Shown piece by piece: positions 1 to 5,268 of a stretch of DNA of 5,268 bases; position 1 is the stretch's first letter, and each line of letters opens with the position of its first letter. Location: the NCBI GenBank assembly GCA_947372575.1, contig CANBUF010000173.1:1-5268 (forward strand), written 5' to 3'. This DNA is from Alcaligenaceae bacterium. Its GTDB lineage: Bacteria; Pseudomonadota; Gammaproteobacteria; Burkholderiales; Burkholderiaceae. The notes beneath the pieces were generated by a model. That model did no database searches and had not been told where the DNA came from. It saw only the letters and a program-made list of their open reading frames with translations. A program made the position numbers and the translations under genes.

Positions 1-853
1 ACAACTCCTTGGACAGGATTTGCAGAAAGCCCACGCCATCGAAAACTGCGCGCTGATTCATTGGATCAGGTCCAAGAAACCCGTCAATGTTATCCGCGCG
101 TAAATTGGCGACCATTTCTGGTGGCGGTACGACGCGAATCTGCACGTCACGGTCAGGATCCAGGCCATGCTCAGCGAGGTAATAGCGCAACAAATAATTG
201 TGCATTGAGTAGTCAAAGGGCACGGCAAACTTAAAGCCTTTCCAGTCCTTTGGATTACGTTTGTCTTTATGCTTGATCGACAGGGTGATCGCCTGACCAT
301 TAATGTTTTCGATTGCGGGCACGGCAAAGGGTGTTGCGTTCGCCCCGACTCCCATAGAGATGGCAAGAGGCATTGGCGAAAGCATATGTGCTGCGTCATA
401 TTCCTTATTCATGGTCTTGTCACGAATGACCGCCCAGCCAGCGGTCTTGACGATTTCCACATCCAGCCCCTGCTTCTTATAAAACCCCATGGGGTCAGCC
501 ATAATGATGGGCGTAGCACACGTAATCGGGATAAAGCCGATCTTGAGATTGGTTTTCTCTAACTTGCCACTGCCTTGCGCAAAAGCTTCCTGGGCAGCTG
601 CGAGTGGAAAAATGGATGAGATCGCTGCAAGCGCGGTCGGCGCACCCACCGCCTGAAGAAATCGACGACGCAAGGAGTCTTCGGGGAAAATCGCGCGCAT
701 CACGGCCTGCTCGACCACGCGAGAGCTCATACTCTCAGCAGAAGTGTCCAGCGCACGTGAAAGACTCGCCTCATGCTCTGCTGCCGAGGCATGTTGACCA
801 CAATCACAACGCAGACGGATGCTTGAATTGAACGGATCAGAAAACATTGACAT
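1..853 (-). CDS. CmpA/NrtA-family ABC transporter substrate-binding protein, Tat-exported (3' end off the window)
   Basis: This is the periplasmic binding component of a nitrate/bicarbonate/taurine-type ABC importer; the true substrate is unknown. The 284 visible residues read without a stop to the left edge. The start is ATG at 853, with AAAGAG (862-867) eight bases upstream. Residues 1-60 are an unusual hydrophilic leader with C16, C18, H21 and H27. A Tat-type signal follows: RRRFLQ at 62-67, a hydrophobic stretch at 68-87, and likely cleavage near residue 87 or 92. The mature part opens LKIGFIPITCATPIIMA (103-119), the usual start of this family. W140, Q187 and H218 sit where, as I recall, NrtA contacts nitrate (W102, Q155, H196). 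The residue that separates nitrate from bicarbonate binders (NrtA K269 region) lies just beyond the edge, so specificity cannot be read. Permease and ATPase genes are not visible. The family call is firm. Confidence 0.9.
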   Translation of the reverse strand, partial: MSMFSDPFNSSIRLRCDCGQHASAAEHEASLSRALDTSAESMSSRVVEQAVMRAIFPEDSLRRRFLQAVGAPTALAAISSIFPLAAAQEAFAQGSGKLEKTNLKIGFIPITCATPIIMADPMGFYKKQGLDVEIVKTAGWAVIRDKTMNKEYDAAHMLSPMPLAISMGVGANATPFAVPAIENINGQAITLSIKHKDKRNPKDWKGFKFAVPFDYSMHNYLLRYYLAEHGLDPDRDVQIRVVPPPEMVANLRADNIDGFLGPDPMNQRAVFDGVGFLQILSKEL

Positions 854-1246
854 GGTGTGCGCTCTTTAGGTTTGGATCAACGTACCGATCCTTACGCAAT
901 TTGCATGCCAAGTCTTTGTTCACATAACTGTATACAGTTGCGTGAACTCTTCAATGCATTAAGTCCACCCAAAGCGCACCAAAATAGTGCTGATCTTGAG
1001 AATAATGCATAGGCGCGCACCATCTGAAGGCAACCCTAACTCATAAACAGCAGTCATTGCCAAACCTGTTAAAGAATGCAATATTTGAGCGCCCTCTAAA
1101 GAAGTGAGATGATTTAAACATGTCAGGCCGATCTGGCATTTCAAAACTCAGAGGCGCGATGATTGGGACAGTCTTGCGACCAGCAGACTAGGTGTTCCTG
1201 GCATTATCATGCTAACGGCTACCGCTCTCAGAGAGAATACTTACTT
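854..1246. other. Non-coding region between divergent genes
   Basis: This 393-base stretch separates the divergently transcribed binding-protein and cytochrome b561 genes, so it should hold both promoters. The clearest element is the 918-947 interrupted palindrome, listed separately. Smaller self-complementary words are GCATGC (903-908) and AATGCATT (953-960). A 61-codon frame on the minus strand (959-1144) has no ribosome binding site and resembles nothing I know, so it is not called as a gene. I could not find a convincing -35/-10 pair for either gene. From about 960 to 1200 I see no further structure. Confidence 0.6.
918..947. promoter_or_regulatory. Interrupted palindrome, candidate GntR-type operator
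   Basis: The core AACTGTATACAGTT (926-939) is a perfect 14-bp palindrome. It is flanked symmetrically by GTTCAC (918-923) and GTGAAC (942-947), which are reverse complements; only two base pairs (924/941 and 925/940) break the 30-bp symmetry. The TGTATACA core fits the GT-N(0-2)-AC pattern typical of GntR regulators of the FadR/FCD type, such as the TTGTATACAA sites reported for malonate regulators. It lies 65 bases upstream of the binding-protein start and about 300 bases from the cytochrome b561 start, so control of the binding-protein gene is the likelier role. It could instead form a hairpin in RNA. No regulator gene is in the window. Confidence 0.5.
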
Positions 1247-1933
1247 ATGACCATCAGAATATGGGACCTCCCCACCCGCATTTTTCACGCAGCGCTTGCG
1301 TTAAGTGTGTTCGGCGCCATCGTCACCGTCAAACTTGGCGATGCGTGGATGGACTGGCACGTGCGGCTTGGCATCATTACGCTTGCCTTGATCGTGTTCA
1401 GAATCATCTGGGGGCTCATCGGGCCGCGTTACGTCAGGTTTAGTCAGTTTGTCCAGTCCCCTGCAATGGTGTGGCGTTATCTCAGCACGCGCCCTGTAAG
1501 CAAGCAGAAAACCGCAGGCCACAATCCGCTCGGCGCCTGGTCTGTGGTGGCGATGCTGTTGGTACTTGGTGCGCAGGCGAGCACGGGGTTGTTTGCCGAT
1601 GATGAGATACTGACGCAGGGGCCGTTGGTACAGTTTGTCAGCGAATCAACCTCCTCACTCCTGACCGGATTGCACCAATGGAATGAAACACTGGTGTACA
1701 TCGTGGTCGGGCTTCACCTGCTCGCCATCCTGATCTATACACTCAAAGGCGAACGTCTGATTGAGCCGATGGTCACTGGAGATGTTCCCGCGCACGACCT
1801 CTGCTCGCACACCAGCCCTGCGCGAGATGACCTGAGAGTCCGTAGCGCAGCCCTGCTGCTTGCAGTCGCGCTCGGCGCCGCAGCATGGTGGCTCATCGAA
1901 CTCGCGGACAATACAGGCGGCAGCTTTAACTAA
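1247..1933 (+). CDS. Cytochrome b561-family membrane protein (COG3658-like, five helices)
   Basis: This is a di-heme b-type cytochrome of the inner membrane that would pass electrons between the quinone pool and a partner such as a periplasmic c-type cytochrome. The 228-residue product opens MTIRIWDLPTRIFHA, the classic family start. That fixes the start at 1247 rather than at 1163, from which the frame is also open; GAGAG (1231-1235) lies upstream. Predicted helices are about 11-28, 37-58, 94-113, 145-167 and 198-219. Candidate heme ligands are H14, H38, H143 and H157. The GHNPLGAWSVVA motif (91-102) precedes helix 3. The fifth helix follows a hydrophilic loop (about 168-197) and is absent from four-helix E. 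coli CybB, but I recall it in the COG3658 branch. The next gene, pcaD, starts 76 bases on. The electron partner is inference; the cytochrome c' at 3196-3654 is the obvious candidate. Confidence 0.9.
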   Translation: MTIRIWDLPTRIFHAALALSVFGAIVTVKLGDAWMDWHVRLGIITLALIVFRIIWGLIGPRYVRFSQFVQSPAMVWRYLSTRPVSKQKTAGHNPLGAWSVVAMLLVLGAQASTGLFADDEILTQGPLVQFVSESTSSLLTGLHQWNETLVYIVVGLHLLAILIYTLKGERLIEPMVTGDVPAHDLCSHTSPARDDLRVRSAALLLAVALGAAAWWLIELADNTGGSFN

Positions 1934-1952
1934 TTTGCTAAGATGGCAAAAA

Positions 1953-1972
1953 TTAATCAAGATCTTCATTAA
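1953..1972. promoter_or_regulatory. Near-perfect 20-bp palindrome upstream of pcaD
   Basis: TTAATC-AAGATCTT-CATTAA style symmetry is broken at a single position pair (C1958/C1967). The element lies in the AT-rich 76-base gap between the cytochrome b561 stop and the pcaD start, ending 37 bases before that start. It has no G+C-rich stem and no following T-run, so it is a poor terminator; an operator for the catabolic pair is more likely. The outer TTAAT/ATTAA arms fit the loose T-N11-A pattern of LysR-type sites, but AT-rich sequence produces such matches easily. No regulator gene is visible. Confidence 0.35.
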
Positions 1973-2009
1973 CAATTAAAAAAATTCACTCACTAACTGG
2001 GGACAAGAC

Positions 2010-2786
2010 ATGCCTGTAGTAACAAATGGTTCAACGCGGATTTACTGGCGTGGTGATGGCGACGCATCCTTGCCTGCGCTGGTACTAGGAAACTCACTTG
2101 GCTGTGACTTTTCTTTATGGGATCCCATCCTGAACCAGCTTATGCAAGATTTTTACGTCGTGCGCTATGACATGCGTGGCCACGGCGGTTCAGACGCCCC
2201 CCAGGGAGATTACACCCTGAATCAGTTGACCGACGACGTGCAGGCTGTGATTGCTGCAGCGAGACTGACGTCTTTTGACTATTGTGGGATTTCTCTTGGT
2301 GGCATGGTTGGAATGGAGCTAGCTGCCCGTTGTCCGTCTGGTTTGCGTCATGTCGTGCTGAGTAATACCTCCGCAGAATTTGACAAAGGCATCTGGGATC
2401 AACGTATCACCGCCATACAACAAGGTGGCATGGCTGCTGTCGTTGACGGTATCATCGGTCGCTTTTTTACGCCTGATTTTGTTGCTGAAAACAGCATGGC
2501 TATGCGACGGGTACGCAACACGGTGTTATCCCACGCCCCTAATGGCTACATTGGCTGTTGTGCAGCGATCCGCGATATGGATTTATATCCACGCTTGTCT
2601 TTGATTCGAGCACCCGCACTCGTAGTCGTGGGGGATTACGATCTGTCTACGCCGCTGGCACGCGGGCAAAAACTAGTAGAGCATATTGCAGGCGCGTCAC
2701 TCGTGACCATTCCATCGGCTCACATTCCCCCCACAGAAATTCCAGAAAAGTATCTCCAGGCCATCGTCCCGTTTCTTAAATCCTGA
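2010..2786 (+). CDS. pcaD: 3-oxoadipate enol-lactonase (alpha/beta hydrolase)
   Basis: It hydrolyses beta-ketoadipate enol-lactone to 3-oxoadipate in the cytoplasm, the step where the catechol and protocatechuate branches meet. The 258-residue product is normal length for PcaD/CatD. The alpha/beta-hydrolase signs are clear: GNSLG (27-31) forming the oxyanion-hole region, RYDMRGHGGSD (52-62), the nucleophile elbow GISLGG (93-98) with S95, the acid at D211 in GDYDLSTP (208-215), and H238 in PSAHIPPTE (235-243). Family members usually read SAH-[LI]-SNxE after the histidine, so PPT here is slightly atypical. GGGGA (1999-2003) lies six bases before the ATG. catC follows after 13 bases, so the two are almost certainly co-transcribed. 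That pairing would equally justify the name catD. The enzyme family is secure. Confidence 0.93.
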   Translation: MPVVTNGSTRIYWRGDGDASLPALVLGNSLGCDFSLWDPILNQLMQDFYVVRYDMRGHGGSDAPQGDYTLNQLTDDVQAVIAAARLTSFDYCGISLGGMVGMELAARCPSGLRHVVLSNTSAEFDKGIWDQRITAIQQGGMAAVVDGIIGRFFTPDFVAENSMAMRRVRNTVLSHAPNGYIGCCAAIRDMDLYPRLSLIRAPALVVVGDYDLSTPLARGQKLVEHIAGASLVTIPSAHIPPTEIPEKYLQAIVPFLKS

Positions 2787-2799
2787 GCAAAGGAAAATC

Positions 2800-3075
2800 A
2801 TGCTGTTCATGGTACGCATGCAAGTCAATATGCCCCAGGATATGGATCCTGAGAAAGCGGCACAAATCAAACTCGAAGAAAAAAACTACGCCCAGGCGCT
2901 TCAGCGTGCAGGCCATTGGCCGCATCTCTGGCGGGTGGTGGGGCGTTATGCGAACGTGAGTATTTTTGAAGCGACGGACAATGATGCGTTGCACACCATG
3001 CTGTCAGGACTTCCGATGTTCCCTTACATGGATATCGAGGTCACACCACTGGCCAAGCATCCCTCAGCGATTTGA
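2800..3075 (+). CDS. catC: Muconolactone delta-isomerase
   Basis: It converts muconolactone to 3-oxoadipate enol-lactone, the substrate of the PcaD encoded just upstream. The 91-residue product is about the usual length (90-96) and matches the family throughout: an MLFxVRM start, LQRAGHWPHLWRVVGRYAN (34-52), and FPYMDIEVTPLAKHPS (74-89). E27 aligns with the Glu27 implicated as acid/base in Pseudomonas-type isomerases and absent from the chloromuconolactone dehalogenase ClcF, so normal isomerase activity is expected. The family forms a homodecamer of ferredoxin-like subunits. AAAGGA (2789-2794) is well placed before the ATG. A small hairpin follows the stop. It is the last gene of the operon; catA and catB are not in the window. 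Confidence 0.96.
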   Translation: MLFMVRMQVNMPQDMDPEKAAQIKLEEKNYAQALQRAGHWPHLWRVVGRYANVSIFEATDNDALHTMLSGLPMFPYMDIEVTPLAKHPSAI

Positions 3076-3077
3076 GT

Positions 3078-3097
3078 TTGGCCCATTGGCCAGTTTT
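3078..3097 (+). terminator. Small hairpin with T-run after catC
   Basis: TGGCC (3079-3083) pairs with GGCCA (3088-3092) around a four-base loop, with one further T-G wobble pair, then TTTT (3094-3097). It starts three bases after the catC stop. The stem is G+C-rich but only 5-6 bp and the T-run is short, so it would be a weak intrinsic terminator. Confidence 0.4.
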
Positions 3098-3145
3098 GAG
3101 TTCAGCGCTGACTGCAACTTAAAAGTCTGGCTTTAAACGCAGCAC

Positions 3146-3185
3146 TGGATTGTGTGCATAAAAATGACTTCATGCACACAATCCA
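3146..3185. terminator. Perfect 14-bp inverted repeat between convergent catC and cytochrome c'
   Basis: TGGATTGTGTGCAT (3146-3159) is exactly complementary to ATGCACACAATCCA (3172-3185), with a 12-base loop. It lies 10 bases past the cytochrome c' stop on the minus strand and about 70 bases past the catC stop. A bidirectional transcription stop or mRNA 3'-end stabiliser is the natural reading. Neither side has an immediate T-run: the plus-strand T6 (3199-3204) begins 13 bases after the stem. It is therefore not a textbook rho-independent terminator. Confidence 0.55.
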
Positions 3186-3195
3186 AGTTACAGGC

Positions 3196-3654
3196 TTATT
3201 TTTTAAGTTTGTATGAGTCGTGACAGGCCTTGCAACTGGCACCGACTTCGCCATAGGCAACTTTGACTTTATCCAGATCGCCTGTATTGGCTGCGGCGGA
3301 GAGTTTGTCGACCGCGCCCTCAAACTTTAATTGTGCGGCCTTAAAGCCTGCAGCATCAGTCCAGACCTCAGGCTTGGCGGACGAGCCTTTTTCGGAGCCG
3401 GCAATAAAACCTGCCCAGGGTAACGTGGAGAGGGTTTTCAGTATCTCGACGTTGGCTTTGATTGCTGTCGCATCATAAGGTGCCTGGCCTTTAATCACGG
3501 GCTGCATCCGTCCAAAATGTGACGAGATCAGTGTCAGGGCTGACTGACGGTAATCAATCGCAGCCTCGGGCTTGGCGAACTGTGCCTGAGCCGACTGGGC
3601 CCACAACGCTGATAAAAGTGTGCAGAGCACGGCCAGAAAGGATAGTTTTTTCAT
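3196..3654 (-). CDS. Cytochrome c' (class II c-type cytochrome, periplasmic)
   Basis: A periplasmic four-helix-bundle cytochrome with a five-coordinate heme, linked to nitric oxide binding and protection against nitrosative stress. The start is ATG at 3654 (MKKLSFLAVL); the frame is open further up to 3693 but that part is not signal-like. The precursor has 152 residues, with a Sec signal at 1-24 cut after AQA. The mature protein opens QFAKPEAAIDYRQSALTLISSHFGRM, cut here into its landmarks: Q1, K4, R12, and L16, the distal leucine that blocks the sixth heme site. The heme motif CKACH is at precursor 141-145, near the C terminus as in all class II cytochromes. Similarity to Alcaligenes xylosoxidans cytochrome c' is high from memory, but the Arg four residues after the heme His (R124 there) is Lys here. 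The gene lies 68 bases after purB with a terminator between them, so it is probably transcribed alone. Confidence 0.96.
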   Translation of the reverse strand: MKKLSFLAVLCTLLSALWAQSAQAQFAKPEAAIDYRQSALTLISSHFGRMQPVIKGQAPYDATAIKANVEILKTLSTLPWAGFIAGSEKGSSAKPEVWTDAAGFKAAQLKFEGAVDKLSAAANTGDLDKVKVAYGEVGASCKACHDSYKLKK

Positions 3655-3663
3655 TTGCAATCC

Positions 3664-3693
3664 ATAATATAAATAAAACATGCCATGAAACAA
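3664..3693 (-). promoter_or_regulatory. Candidate promoter of cytochrome c' gene
   Basis: On the minus strand TTGTTT (3688-3693) could be a -35 box, with TATTAT (3664-3669, spacing 18) or TATATT (3666-3671, spacing 16) as -10. Transcription would begin about 3657, only a few bases before the ATG at 3654, implying a leaderless or very short-leader mRNA. The TTGTTT also forms the T-tail of the purB terminator. This is a consensus match by eye in AT-rich sequence. Confidence 0.3.
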
Positions 3694-3714
3694 ATCACGG
3701 GCCTAAACCCGTGG
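3687..3714 (-). terminator. Intrinsic terminator of purB
   Basis: Read on the minus strand, CACGGG (3713-3708) pairs with CCCGTG (3701-3696) around a six-base loop, with a possible outer wobble pair. The stem is followed by ATTTGTTT (3694-3687). It begins nine bases after the purB stop codon. A short, strong G+C stem with a T-rich tail in the right place makes this the best terminator in the window. It separates purB from the cytochrome c' gene. Confidence 0.7.
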
Positions 3715-3722
3715 ACAATCGC

Positions 3723-5139
<1,417 letters not shown>

Positions 5140-5222
5140 TTTATCACCGCCTTTTCCTCGCTAATACCCACTTAAGGCTATAAACTGCATGACTTAGCTT
5201 ACCCATGCCTTGATCTCAATTA

Positions 5223-5268
5223 ATGAAACTTATTGCTTCACTGACTAGTCCCTACGTGCGTAAAGTTC
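5223..5268 (+). CDS. Glutathione S-transferase-like protein, N terminus (runs off right edge)
   Basis: Only 15 codons are visible: MKLIASLTSPYVRKV. They match the N-terminal beta-strand and active-site turn of the YibF-like glutathione S-transferases (E. coli YibF begins MKLVGSYTSPFVRK by memory); the Ser/Thr-Ser-Pro segment is where this group binds glutathione in a thioredoxin fold. The gene is divergent from purB, with 123 bases between the two starts, an arrangement I recall from other betaproteobacteria. No clear Shine-Dalgarno sequence precedes the ATG; TATAAA (5179-5184) could be a -10 box but has no good -35. The call rests on a short stretch. Confidence 0.7.
   Translation, partial: MKLIASLTSPYVRKV

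Noticed and set aside
58..562. Frames of 97-113 codons within the binding-protein gene
   Set aside because: They are other-frame readings of a gene whose full translation is clearly a CmpA/NrtA-like protein.
959..1144. 61-codon frame on the minus strand in the non-coding region
   Set aside because: No ribosome binding site, no recognisable motif, and the composition looks like non-coding sequence.
1163..1246. N-terminal extension of cytochrome b561 from an upstream ATG
   Set aside because: The extra 28 residues are polar and Cys/Gln-rich, while MTIRIWDLPTRIFHA at 1247 is the standard family start.
3655..3693. Upstream start of cytochrome c' adding 13 residues
   Set aside because: The added residues precede a complete Sec signal starting with MKK and would spoil it.

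Overview
The window looks like chromosomal DNA of a betaproteobacterium, most likely Alcaligenaceae (an Achromobacter/Bordetella/Alcaligenes relative). This rests on three things: the cytochrome c' closely resembles the Alcaligenes/Achromobacter protein as I recall it; the Tat-exported CmpA/NrtA-like binding protein with a Cys/His N-terminal extension is a Burkholderiales type; and purB sits divergent to a YibF-like glutathione S-transferase gene. The family placements are recognised from the translated sequence. The taxonomic call is inference.

Layout from left to right: (1) 1-853, minus: the N-terminal 284 residues of a CmpA/NrtA-family ABC transporter substrate-binding protein, whose 3' end lies off the left edge. 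(2) 854-1246: a 393-base non-coding stretch holding a 30-bp interrupted palindrome with a GntR-like core. (3) 1247-1933, plus: a five-helix cytochrome b561-type membrane protein. (4) 2010-2786 and 2800-3075, plus: a two-gene catabolic operon, 3-oxoadipate enol-lactonase (pcaD/catD) followed by muconolactone isomerase (catC). (5) 3076-3195: a convergent intergenic region with two hairpins. (6) 3196-3654, minus: periplasmic cytochrome c'. (7) 3723-5099, minus: adenylosuccinate lyase (purB), with a hairpin terminator behind it. (8) 5223 to the right edge, plus: the first 15 codons of a glutathione S-transferase-like gene.

How the genes relate: CatC and PcaD catalyse consecutive steps of the catechol branch of the beta-ketoadipate pathway (muconolactone to enol-lactone to 3-oxoadipate), but catA, catB and the lower-pathway genes are not in the window. 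Cytochrome b561 and cytochrome c' are a plausible electron-transfer or NO-handling pair; here they lie on opposite strands with the catabolic operon between them. PurB (purine synthesis) is housekeeping. The binding protein probably belongs to an uptake system whose other parts are to the left.

I found no mobile element, CRISPR array, tRNA or rRNA, and nothing that amounts to a new multi-gene system. The most useful leads are regulatory palindromes, an upstream ORF overlapping the purB start, a Cys/His extension ahead of the Tat signal, and a proximal-pocket Arg-to-Lys difference in cytochrome c'.
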